In this document: piece by piece, positions 48,753-59,299 of the stretch
How positions within the stretch are numbered: position 1 is the first letter of the stretch
How the letters are laid out: each line of letters starts with the position of its first letter
From: Suillus spraguei
Lineage: Eukaryota > Basidiomycota > Agaricomycetes > Boletales > Suillaceae
Direction of reading: 5' to 3'
Length of the DNA stretch: 64,000 nucleotides
NCBI GenBank assembly: GCA_016800925.1
Contig: JABCPU010000291.1
Location: forward strand, 21,944-85,943
Position numbers and translations under genes: made by a program
Notes under the pieces: model-generated
Seen by the model: the letters and a program-made list of their open reading frames with translations, nothing else
What the model was told of the DNA's origin: nothing
Databases searched by the model: none

Positions 48753-50590
48753 AAACCAGAGAAATGCACCTTCGATGCAGAAGAAGTGGAATACCTTGGA
48801 ATGATAATTCGCCCCGGACAGGTTGCTATGGACACCGCCAAAACTAAGGGAATCGCCGAATGGTCGATACCAAAATCTGTAAAAGAAGTATGGTCATTCC
48901 TTGGTTTTTGCAACTTCTACCGCACATTCATTTCCCATTACTCTGATATCGCCCGCCCCCTTATCAAATTAACAAAGAAAGATAAGGTCTTTGATTGGTC
49001 ACCCAAATGTATGGACACCTTCGACAAACTAAAACGACACTTCACATCCCAGCCAGTACTCTGCAATCCTGACCCTTCCCAACAATTTGCCATTGCTACT
49101 GACGCTTCGCTTGTAGCAACTGGCGGAGTTCTTTTACAGACTGATGAGAATGGTGTTTATCACCCATGCGCGTATCTCTCGCAACCTTTGAACCCCGCAG
49201 AACGCAATTACCAGATCTTTGATCAGGAACTCCTTGCCATAATCCGGGCATTGAATGAATGGCGTCATTATCTTGAAAGGAAACCCGCATCCTATCCTGG
49301 TATTCACTGACCACAAGAATCTTCTGTACTTTAGAAGTGCACAGAAGCTGACCCATCGCCAAGCACATTGGCAACTGATTCTGTCTATTTATGACATTGA
49401 ACTGCATCACGTTGCAGGTACCAAATTGGTGGTACCCGATGCCCTCTCTCGACGGCCCGACTATAACTCTGGCAAAGACGATAACGATGACCAGACTCTC
49501 CTCCCTGATACTCTATTCGTTCATCTTATTGATACCGACCTAACAGATGTCTTGTCATCCTCTGACCCCCTCGACGACCCTGTCTTCAAAACAGCATCCG
49601 ACGCTCTAGAGGGCGTGTGCCTTCCCCCTATGAAGTCAGCACTTTCTGACTGGAAAATTGAGAAGAACATCCTCTATTTTAAGAATCACTCCTACATTCC
49701 AACGGCACATCGTCCTGAGATCCTGAAACGGTATCATGATCATCCTACCGCAGGACATCCCGGTAGATTCAAAACTGAAGAACTCATCAAACGGGAAGCT
49801 TGGTGGCCTGCTATGGGTTCCTATATTCGGAAATATGTGGAGGGTTGTGCCCTTTGTCAGCAAATGAAAGCGGATACGCACCCTGTTTGCCTTCCGCTTA
49901 CCCCGATCCCCTCCTCTGCGACTCGCCCTTTTTCTCAGGTCTCTGTCGATCTTATCACTGACCTCCCTGTCTCTGGCAGCTTTGACAGTATCATGGTCGT
50001 GGTAGACCATGGCCTTATGAAGGGGGTAATTATTATCCCTTGTCTGAAAACCATCACTTCCGAAGGCATTGCCAAATTATTCCTGAAACACATTTATTGT
50101 CGATTTGGACTCCATGACAAAGTTATCTCTGATCGTGGCCCACAGTTCCTTTCTCGCTTTTCCAAGGAGCTTGCCCGACTTCTCGACTATGTCATCGCCC
50201 CATCTACGGCTTATCACCCTCAGACTGATGGTCAAACTGAGCGACTCAATCAGGAACTAGAAACGTATCTGCGCATCTATTGCCGCAATAACCCTGAAGA
50301 TTGGATAGAACACCTACCAATCACTGAATTTGTTCACAACCACCGAAAACATGATGCAAGGAATGCATCACCTTTTTATCTAATGATGGGATATGAACCA
50401 TGCGCCATCCCTCACCTGATCCCTGACTCATCTGTCCCTGCAGCAGAAGATCGAGTACGATCCCTGCAGAAGATAAGAGAAGAAGCAATCGCCTGCCATA
50501 ACATTGCTATGCAAACAATGGCCGAACGATCCCGAGGAGAGAAGTACACTCCATGGAAGATCGGAGATAAGGTCTGTGTCATATACCATA
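48753..50590 (+). pseudogene. Tf2-like (chromovirus) RT end, RNase H and integrase
   Basis: Starts inside RT at KPEKCTFDAEEVEYLGM, then FLGFCNFYRTFISHYSDIA, RNase H (IATDASLVATGGVLL, YQIFDQELLAI, VFTDHKNLLYFRS), DALSRRP, integrase zinc finger (HDHPTAGHPG ... CALCQQMK) and catalytic motifs SVDLITDLP, VISDRGPQF and TDGQTERLNQ. An extra A at 49276-49278 shifts the frame between RNase H halves (49255 onward reads on in another frame). It stops at GDKVCV near 50580; the chromodomain that should follow is absent. Confidence 0.88.
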
Positions 50591-51370
50591 CTTCTAATCT
50601 CAGATCCAACCATATCTGTCCAGTCCACAGATCCTGTCCAGACCACCCATCCGAATGTACTCACTTCTCGCATCTTAACTCCCTTGTGTACATCTGCGTC
50701 TATCTCCTTTCGTCATTTCTCCTGCTACCGGTACTCCGGCTGTTTATATTTCCGTCCTGTGTTACTGATCCGTTTTCCTGTGTTCATTTCCGATTCATGC
50801 TTACTGATCCGCTGTGCATTAACTACTAGACTTCCGTTACACTTCGTACATAGCCCTCGGTCCCGGACTTGCTGATTATCCGTCTTAGATACTTACAGTA
50901 TATAAACCACTTGTAGATCTCCGTAGAACCTTAGTTCGAATATCATCTTAGATTCTACTCATTCTGCCTCCTCCGGACTTAAGCCACTTTCCGCTTGAAG
51001 TCACCTTCCGAGACTTAGGATTGATTCCTATAGTCTATATCTCCGACTCTATCTTCAGATAGTCTATCTCCGTTAGTTTCTAGTTAGGGACTTGTTCCGA
51101 AGCTAGCCTTAATCTCTGTCCTCCCCTTACGTTCCGAATAACCTTCGGACGTACCATATCCAACACCTTCGGACACCCGGATCCATCACACAACTCCTTC
51201 CGGGTCTTCGGACGAATAACTCCTCCCTGAAATAAGGGGCATTACTCGAGAAAGGGGCACAGTGCACGAACTGAGGCCAAAGCCCTTCAGATCTCTCTAC
51301 CCTTGAGTACAGTCTTAACAGTATATTCGAACTCAAACCTTTCCGAGTAACTTAGCAACCATCCCATATC
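50591..51370 (+). repeat. LTR and leader of the second Tf2-like copy
   Basis: Non-coding, rich in TCCG/CCGGA words. A TATATAAA core promoter at 50898-50908 lies about 470 bp before the gag ATG, which suggests U3-R-U5 plus leader. The LTR edges and primer site could not be fixed by eye, and this LTR does not resemble the 48277-48752 one. Confidence 0.45.
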
Positions 51371-52663
51371 ATGCCTCCCCATAAAACTCAAAACACACTC
51401 CGAGGAGCCGGACTTGGTCCGATCCAACGAGATCCCACACCCATCATCCAAACATTCACCAGTTTCTCTCAACGCCGTGCAAGCATGAGCGACATAGGTC
51501 AAAGTATCTCCGCCCGTCAAGTCAGACCGGATCCGATAACACCTACTCGGAACCCGGATAACCCAGACTCCAATTCACGCCCGACCATTCGCTTTGATGA
51601 TGAGCTGCGCAGTAACCCACCAGATGATGAAGTTGATGATCCAGACAACGAGGACCTGGATGACGAAGAAGATAAAATCCACCTGAGCCCTCAGGACCAG
51701 GTCCTAGCTCAACTATCTGTAGCCATGAACCACCTCGCTCGCAGTAGCTGTCGCACCCCCACCTCGGATGATAGCAAAGTCAAAATCCATGAGCCAGATA
51801 CCTTTGATGGGTCCGAACCTCGCAAGCTCCGGGCATTCTTCGTCCAATGTGAGCTCAACTTCCAGAGCAAACCTAGCGCTTTCCGTTCCGGACGCGCTAA
51901 AGTCAATTTCGCCCAATCCTACCTTAAGGGTATGGCTCTCGAGTGGTTTGAACCGGACCTCCTTTCGGACGGATATAGCAACCGTCCGGACTGGATGGAT
52001 GACTACTCCGAGTTCATGCTCGAGCTCCAAACCAATTTCGGACCACACGATCCCTCCGGAGACGCAGAGATGCAGTTAGAACAACTCCACATGCGTGACG
52101 GACAACGGATCAACAAGTACATTGTAGAATTCCAGCAACTTGCCTCCCAAGTACGCGAATGGGGAGACGGAGCCCTACGACGCCAATTCTACAATGGACT
52201 TCCGGCCCAAATCAAAGATGAGATTAGTCGCATGGGTAAGCCCACTACCCTTTCGGAGTTCAAGACTCTCGCCCAGACCATCGACGCCCGTTACTGGGAA
52301 CGGAGGGGCGAAGTCACCCGAGAGAGTAGAACCACCTCTTCCAATCCTCCCAGGCAGTCAACATCCGACCGGACAAATTCTAACTCATCCGGATCCGATA
52401 CGCCCAAATTCAATAAACCCACATCCTCCACAACATCCTCTGCCCCAAAAGTTTCGGATCTCCCTAGCGTTGTTGGTGCGGACGGAAAGCTAACCACCCA
52501 GGAGCGTCAGAGACGTATTGACAAAAGGCTCTGTATGTTCTGCAGCAGACCTGGTCACACTGCCCGGGAATGCACCAAATCCACTTCGCGCGCTGCCAAA
52601 GGCCGCGCTACTGTGCTCGCTCTGGAAATGGAACCGGAAGCCTCGGATGAGGCAAAAAATTAG
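51371..52663 (+). CDS. Gag of Tf2-like retrotransposon, 430 aa
   Basis: Uninterrupted. An acidic N-terminal region ([18 protein letters not shown]) precedes the capsid domain ([20 protein letters not shown], then [20 protein letters not shown], then [21 protein letters not shown] and [15 protein letters not shown]), a Ser/Thr-rich linker and one zinc knuckle [14 protein letters not shown]. It ends at TAG 52661-52663 next to a slippery heptamer. Confidence 0.88.
   Translation: MPPHKTQNTLRGAGLGPIQRDPTPIIQTFTSFSQRRASMSDIGQSISARQVRPDPITPTRNPDNPDSNSRPTIRFDDELRSNPPDDEVDDPDNEDLDDEEDKIHLSPQDQVLAQLSVAMNHLARSSCRTPTSDDSKVKIHEPDTFDGSEPRKLRAFFVQCELNFQSKPSAFRSGRAKVNFAQSYLKGMALEWFEPDLLSDGYSNRPDWMDDYSEFMLELQTNFGPHDPSGDAEMQLEQLHMRDGQRINKYIVEFQQLASQVREWGDGALRRQFYNGLPAQIKDEISRMGKPTTLSEFKTLAQTIDARYWERRGEVTRESRTTSSNPPRQSTSDRTNSNSSGSDTPKFNKPTSSTTSSAPKVSDLPSVVGADGKLTTQERQRRIDKRLCMFCSRPGHTARECTKSTSRAAKGRATVLALEMEPEASDEAKN
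52654..52660 (+). promoter_or_regulatory. Predicted -1 ribosomal frameshift site at the gag stop
   Basis: The heptamer A_AAA_AAT is in the gag frame immediately before the TAG. The protease-RT frame that follows is exactly -1 relative to gag and is open from this point, which is the arrangement of a programmed gag-pol shift. Confidence 0.6.
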
Positions 52664-53820
52664 TCCGCGACCCTCCTGACTCCGTACAGGATGAGGGTCG
52701 CGTTGGCCCAACCCGTGCAACGGAACTACAACTCAACGCTGTAACTCTTCCTGACCCGAACTCTCTGTGTCCATATGTCTCTCTTCCATCTTTCTCCAAT
52801 ATATCTGACTTTCCGGCCCTCATAGACTGTGGTTCCTCCCACTGCTTCATAGACACTGATTTCGTCCGAGAACATAAAATTCCTACCTATCAGATTCCTC
52901 CGCTTCCACTCCGTTTATTTGATGGTACATGCAATAACAATATTGTCGAAGCCATAAACTTATCCGTCCGATTCTCCTCCGGTGTAATCACTTCCGACAC
53001 GTTCTACGTCACCCCTTTGGATTCCTCATGTTATATCATTCTCGGATATAGCTGGCTCACCCGACACAATCCGTTGATTGACTGGGTATTGGGCAGCATC
53101 GAGTTCCGAACTACTGAACAAGGAGTGCCATTAACCCCATCCGCATCACCGCTGCCTCCAGACACACCGACCATGGCAGGAAAATCCAATCCGACACCTC
53201 TGTTACCTTCGGGTATTCCACCCAAGGAAGATCCCTCCCCTTCAATATCTCCGTCGCCTCAGAGCACCCCATCCGTGGCAGGGACTCCGCCTCTGACCAA
53301 ATCCGAACCCTCCGCTGGTACTCCAGTCCCTAACATATCGTTGATAAACGCAGTGGCCTTTTGCCGTGCCTGCAAGTTAGAAGGATCTACTCAGTTCAGC
53401 ATCTACCTCCGTCCCTCCGAAGTAAACCTTCGATCCGCATCCGTATCATCCGATCCTCCAGACCTCTCCAGAATCCCTTCCGACTACCACGAATTCGCGG
53501 ATGTCTTCGACAAAGGCAAAGCCGGACAACTTCCCCCACATCGACCCTACGATCTCAAGATTGAGTTGGAAGAAGGGGCTAGTCCGCCTCTCGGAACCAT
53601 ATACTCCCTTTCTCCGGTAGAGCTTGAGGCCCTCCGGAAGTTCCTTGATGAAAACATCTCGTCCGGACTCCTCCGCTCCTCATCTTCTCCCCACGGAGCC
53701 CCCGTCCTATTTGTCAAAAAGAAGGATGGATCCCTCCGCCTTTGTGTGGATTTCCGCGGCCTTAACCACATCACCAAGAAAGACCGATATCCGTTACCCC
53801 TCATTCACATATTACAGTGA
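52655..53820 (+). pseudogene. Tf2-like protease and RT N-terminus, truncated
   Basis: Continues in the -1 frame: an aspartic protease motif [13 protein letters not shown] (DSG is more usual), the flap-side [14 protein letters not shown], a Pro/Ser-rich linker, then RT fingers ([61 protein letters not shown]). It stops after [10 protein letters not shown], where the RT palm would begin, so this copy has only its 5' half. Confidence 0.85.
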
Positions 53821-53879
53821 ACTATCTCCGTATTATACGAGTGAACGGACGTGCATAATATCCCGTATGATACGGGCCA

Positions 53880-54290
53880 GCGGACCATGGGCCCATGGTA
53901 GAAATATCCTCATTGATGACGGATGGGCCGGGAGGAATATTATTCCCGATGACAGCGGGTGGGCCCATGCAAGGAATATGTAGAGTAGATGAGTGGGCCG
54001 ATGTACATGAATATCTGGTAGACGGATGGGCCGAGGTAGTTGGATATCATGTAGATGGGTGTATCAAGGTAGATGTGTATCAAATAGACAGGTATGTGAA
54101 GGGTACTTGTTATCACATACACAGGTGGGCCCAGACACATATTAAATTAGACGGGTATTAGACGGGTGAGCCGAGAGTGTTATATAAATATTTATTAGAC
54201 GGGTGGGCCGAGGGTGTTGTACAGTATATTATATTAGACGGGTGGGCCGAGGGTGGTATAAAATATAGACGGGTGGGCCCATGTGTATGA
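53880..54290. repeat. Degenerate tandem repeat around GACGGGTGGGCC
   Basis: About nine diverged units spaced roughly 30-50 bp apart, each with a version of TAGACGGGTGGGCCGAGG followed by an AT-rich part. It begins where the truncated RT stops. Confidence 0.65.
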
Positions 54291-54373
54291 TAATGGTAGA
54301 CATGACAGAGCTGAGGGAGTTGCATATCATCTGAATCAGAGGAGGTAATAAATCACAGTTACTGAGTTCCCGG

Positions 54374-54842
54374 AGCAGCAGGTGCTGTCTTGACATGGCC
54401 TTTTGTGACGCTTAGGTTGTCTTGTAGAATGTGGAAACTGGGGTGCGAGGCTTGTGTTGCCCTACAAGACACCCAGCTCCGACCCCCAAAAATCAGATGA
54501 AGCATACCAAGTTCCGAGTTCCGAGACCCAGGTCTCGACACATAATTCAGTCAATAAGAGACACCCAGTTCCGACCCCCGAAATTTGAGTGAAGCATACC
54601 AAGTTCCAGGAGCAGCAAGTGATGTCTTGAAATGGCCTTTATGGCGCTTAGGTTATCTTGTAGAATGTGGAAAGCGGGGTGCGAGGCTTGTGTTGCCCTA
54701 CAAGACACCCAGTTCCGACCCCCGAAAATCAGATGAAGCATACCAAGTTCCGAGTTCCGAGACCCGGGTCTCGACACATAATTCAGTCAATACGAGACAC
54801 CCAGTTCCGACCCCCGAAATTTGAGTGAAGCATACCAAGTTC
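54374..54842. repeat. Direct tandem duplication, period 237 bp
   Basis: Unit 1 starts at 54374 and unit 2 at 54611, both with AGCAGCA, GTAGAATGTGGAAA and two copies of a shorter internal motif (ACACCCAGTTCCGACCCC). The two units differ at few positions. Confidence 0.85.
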
Positions 54843-55057
54843 CGGAGTTCCGAACCCGGGTCTGGACAAATGAATATCAGATATCCAGCACACTTCCAAT
54901 CATCTGGTATTTCATTGAGCAATGGATGATAATACAGCTTTGAAAGCCAACATCATCCAAGGTTCCCTTATCTGATCCTCGCTATCTCCACCCCCTTTAA
55001 CACCAAAGTCTGGACATCCAGCATTCAGCGTCTGATTTCCCAATATCAACTTGCAAC

Positions 55058-56364
55058 ATGAACACTTCTTCCATGTCCACTTGTGACATAAAAATCTGGC
55101 GCACTTGGGCCCTGGCCATCACTCATGAAGCAGGGGCATATACTGAACAAAAATTCAATGCAGAGAAGACTGGAGGAGAACCGGTTATACCTTCTCCGAA
55201 CCTGGACACTGATCTGGTGATGGCATGCGATCGCTTGGCTGATGTACTCATAAAGGCATATAAAAATCCCAGTGGGTCTTCCTGCAGATGTTGAAAATGT
55301 GTTTGATCATTCAAATTCCTTCATGACAGTTAAGATACAGATTGATATTGCAAGATATAGCAAATTGATATCCCCAAAGAACACTGGGCATAATGAGGAG
55401 AAAGAGGAGAAGTTGCTTGAGAGGTGTCCTCCTGGCCATGAGGGCACAAAGGTGGTGGACAAACCTGCCACAATTATCGATGTTTCCGGTACCATCATCA
55501 CATGGTACCTTCCGGACGCCCTGACCGAGACCACCCAGGTGCGTAATGTGTAGATTGTTACTCAATGGATATTGAATATCAAATGGTACCTACAGAAGGA
55601 AATCAGGGCGGCCACCGATTTGCTGGGTCCAAGCCTCGAAAAAAGTGTAAAGGCTGATGGCAATTGGCGATATAATCAAGAATGGTTCAAACAGGGCTCG
55701 GAAAATGTTGGGTCAACTCCCGGATGCATCAATTTATCTCCGGCATGGTTTCAACAGGGCCACGAGGTAGGATGTGATGAGATGGTGATTTCTGGAGTCA
55801 AACTCACCAATCCCATAGAATCTGTCAGATCCGGAGGTATCCGCATCATTGAAGGGACCCTCCTCCGAGAATATCCTGAAAGCTATTGCAAGGCCGGCAG
55901 CCATCGCATCAGCGGCACTCAGGGTCATGCATCCTCAGCAGTATTTTGCAGGGTTACGAGCCTTGTCACACCTTGGAGATAAGGCAGTGAGCAAGGAACT
56001 GCCACAGATGCCAGAGACCCTGCAGTACTGGGCATCCGTGTTTAACAGCCTCTCCATCATTTCCAATCGGGAAACCCCCAATCATCGAGACCATTTATCG
56101 ATTCCTGAATGCTTCGATATTCTCACCACTGTGGGGAACTATTCTAATGCTTGGATGAGTATGCCAAGCCTTCAGCTGGAATTCAGGTATGATTCCGGCT
56201 GTATGATTGCATTTTCGGGAAGAATTGTGAGACATGGTGTTGATGGAGGGGAAGGGGATCGGATTGCTTGGGCATGGTATATGAGGGATTCTGTGCACAT
56301 TTATGCCAGGGTTCCCTCATGTGGATGGGCTATGGTCGAAGGCCGCATACTAACCATGGTGTGA
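55058..56364 (+). pseudogene. TET/JBP-like 2-oxoglutarate/Fe(II) dioxygenase, KDZ-associated
   Basis: A candidate DNA-base oxygenase of the fungal TET/JBP family, which oxidises methylated or other pyrimidine bases in known members. Seen: PPGHEGTKVVDKPATIID, ITWYLPDAL, a GT-AG intron at about 55538-55597, PGCINLSPAWFQQGHEVG, RPAAIASAALRVMHPQQY, LQYWASVFNSLSIISNRE, then the metal-binding NHRDHLS (HxD) and the later IVRHGVD (second His) with RIAWAWYMRD. Two single-base frame breaks are needed to hold these together: one in the A-run 55262-55266 and one in GGG 55854-55856. Either a decayed gene or one with sequencing errors. Recognised from the family pattern and the neighbouring KDZ transposase; no search was done. 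Confidence 0.7.
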
Positions 56365-56439
56365 AAGATCAAAGAAGTTGAAAGAGTTGTGACCCATGTT
56401 AGTAGCAACACACGAATACCATGTACCAATTAGAGCATC

Positions 56440-58080
56440 AACAGTTCTGGAACTCAAGTCGGAAGTCGAGTTCCATGAATTGAGTCCCTAACTCTGTGTA
56501 TCTCGGGACTCGGGACTCGATCCTCGAAATTAGGGACTCAATGATCGATAGTCCAAATTCAGGCTTCACACTCGGGACTCAGGAAAGTGTGAGGCAACAG
56601 ACTTTGATCCACACATTGTGACTGCCGAACACCGAACACCGGCAGCCGGCACTCGGGACTCAGGACTGACACCAATGTGAAAAATATGAATTCACATATA
56701 GTGAGTGCCAAATCCCAAACTCCGGCAGCTGGAGCTCGGGACTCGGGACTCAGAACAATGTGAAAGATGTGAATTCACATATCATAAATGACGAACTCCG
56801 AATCCCGGCAGCCGGCACTCGGGACTCAGGACTCAGAATAATGTGCAAGTCATTGATCCACACATGTTGAGGGCCAAACTCCGAACCCCGGCAGCCAGCG
56901 GTCGGGACTTGGGACTCAGAAGAATGAGAAAGATATTGATTCCTACATGTAAAGTGCTGAATGCCGAATGCCGAACCCTGTGAAAGATACTGATTCCCAC
57001 ATATCAAGTGGCGAACCCGGAACCCCGGCAGCCGGAACTTGGGACTCGGGACACACAACATTGTGAATGATATTGATGCACACATGTTAAGTGCCGAATG
57101 CCGACTGCCGAGCTCCGGCACCCGGAACTCGGCACTCGGCACTCACAATAATCCACACATGTTGAGTGCCGAACCCCAAACTCCGGCAGCCAGAACTCGG
57201 GACTCACAACATTGTGAAAGATACTGATTCCCATATGTAAAGTGCCTAACCCCGAACCCCGGCAGCCGGAACTCGGGACTCGGGACACACAACATTGTGA
57301 ATGATATTGATGCACACATGTTAAGTCCCGAACGCCGACTGCTGAGCCCTGGCACCTGGAACTCGGCACTCGGCACTCAGAATAATCCACACATGTTGAG
57401 TGCCGAACCCTGAACTCTGGCAGCCGGAACTCGGGACTCACAACATTGTGAATGATATTGATGCACACATGTTAAGTGCCAAACGCCGACTGCCGAGCCC
57501 CGGCACCCGGAACTCGGCACTCGGCACTCACAATAATCCACACATGTTGAGTGCCGAACCCCGAACTTCGGCAGCCGGAACTCGGGACTCACAACATTGT
57601 GAAAGATACTGATTCCCATATGTAAAGTGCCTAACCCCGAACCCTGGCAGCCGGAACTCGGGACTCGGGACACACAACATTGTGAATGATATTGATGCAC
57701 ACATGTTAAGTCCCGAACGCCGACTGCCGAGCCCCGGCACCCGGAACTTGGCACTCGGCACTCAGAATAATCCAAACATGTTGGGTGCCGAACCCCGAAC
57801 TCCGGCAGCCGGGACTCGGGACTCGGGACTCACAACATTGTGAATGATATGGATGCACACATGTGAAGTGCCGAACGCCGACTGCCGAGGCCCGGCACCC
57901 GGAACTCGGGACTTGGCACTCAGAATAATGTGAAAGTTATTGATCCACATATGTTGACTGCCGAACCCCGCACTGTCGCACAGATATCTATTTCGTCTCG
58001 AACCTTGATTGCTGAACCCCAAACCATGAAATCCAGTAGTCCACAATTGTGGGGTTCGGGGTTCGGTACCTAAGATTCAT
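56440..58080. repeat. Minisatellite with higher-order structure
   Basis: Built from words such as CCGAACTCCGGCAGCC, GGAACTCGGGACTC and CACATGTT, separated by AT-rich spacers. The anchor ATCCACACATGTTGAG recurs at 57151, 57385, 57536 and (as ATCCAAACATGTTGGG) 57770, that is with spacings 234, 151 and 234, so two diverged submotifs form a repeat of about 385 bp. Outer parts (56440-57000, 57900-58080) are more diverged. Open frames across it on both strands are by-products of the repeat. Confidence 0.85.
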
Positions 58081-58386
58081 GACTTGCCACTCAGAAATAT
58101 GTGAGGCAATCTTGCCATTCGGAAGTCGAGTCCCATGAATTGAGTCCCAAACTCTAAGTACCATTGCACTCAGGCATTCGCCACTCAGCATTTGGGATTT
58201 TAGGACTCTACATCCGGATCTTGACATCCAGTCCTCGAAATCCGGAACAAAATATTTGGGAGTCAAGGACAATGATTTGGATGGAATAAAATATTTTACA
58301 TCATGTATGAAATGAAGGACCATTCTAATCTAAACACAGTGAAGAGGACTCCACTCCCCTACCTCTCTTTCAATCTCTGTAGCATG

Positions 58387-59128
58387 TCAGTGTACATCTT
58401 CACCTCTGCCATTCTTCTCATGGATACCCTCATCTTGCTCCTCCATCAATGCTACCAGGCGTGCTCGAATCATCTTAAGTCCCATCACTGATGGGCCTGA
58501 TGAGTCATTTACCTCCTCAGGAAGAACCAAGCCATCATCCTCAACTCCATTTACCATCCAATGCTGGTAGTGAACGACACAGGACCTCATGATCTGACCC
58601 CATTGCCATGGTTCATTCGGAATTTCGGTGTGTCCCATCCACCATGGAGTATCATAGCTGGGAATAATCCGGGATGGATGTCCCGGAGCTGCGACATCAT
58701 CAAACTGACATAGGTGGGATGAAAAGATGTGGTCTGGAACAGTGTTCCAGGTGAGCATGGGATACAATGTCAGGACATGAGCGACGGGGCTTGGAACAAC
58801 AGAAACATGTTCCTTGCAGCTGAGTACTGCAGGAGTGGCGTAACAAATGTCTGTTGGAAATCTCAGCATTGCCCAAAAAAGTCAGCCGGTCATCCGGTCA
58901 TCAGTCACTTACATTGATTTCCCATTGCACCCCGGCTTTAAAGTACATGATCCGGGCAGAAGAGGGAGGGTTGTTAGCAGCCTCCATCTGATATTGAGAG
59001 ATACATGCGCGGATGCGCGATGCAGCCATATTCAAAGTACAAGAAATATCTTGAAGGTTCAGCTTCATGGGTTGCCAGTGATGTCCAGTATTTGGAGTGC
59101 CAGATGTGGATGCAGGAGTTTCAGGCAT
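58387..59128 (-). CDS. Unrecognised ORF(s) downstream of the KDZ transposase
   Basis: The first part (59128-58901) reads MPETPASTSGTPN..., then LQDISCTLNMAASRIRACI and FKAGVQWEIN, followed by a good GTAAGTG donor; a matching acceptor ends CCAACAG near 58834. The second part (to 58387) contains APGHPSRIIPSYDTPWWMGH, EPWQWGQIMRSCVVHYQHWM and an acidic-basic tail. The phases of the two parts do not match across that intron, so one base is off or the join is wrong. It may be a separate small gene of the element or the last exons of the transposase gene. No family recognised. Confidence 0.35.
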
Positions 59129-59299
59129 GGCTAATGCAAGAGTGTGACGCTGGGAATGACACTGACAGATGGTAAAGAGCTGATGATATGAGTCACTGAT
59201 GGATGGATTAGAAATTCAAACTCCGACATGGGCTGACCCGGACAATTCCCGGGACTCAATGTTTGGGTGTCAAATATGCGTTTCATCAGCAAAACAAAT

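Noticed and set aside
53880..54290. CRISPR-like spaced repeat (GACGGGTGGGCC units)
   Set aside because: The units and spacers are both diverged and the genome is eukaryotic; it is an old tandem repeat.
56750..57775. Several minus-strand open frames of 77-154 codons (for example 57004-57468, 57377-57775) with repeated VPSSGCRGS-like segments
   Set aside because: They are translations of the minisatellite; the same words recur in several frames and on both strands, with no start context or domain.
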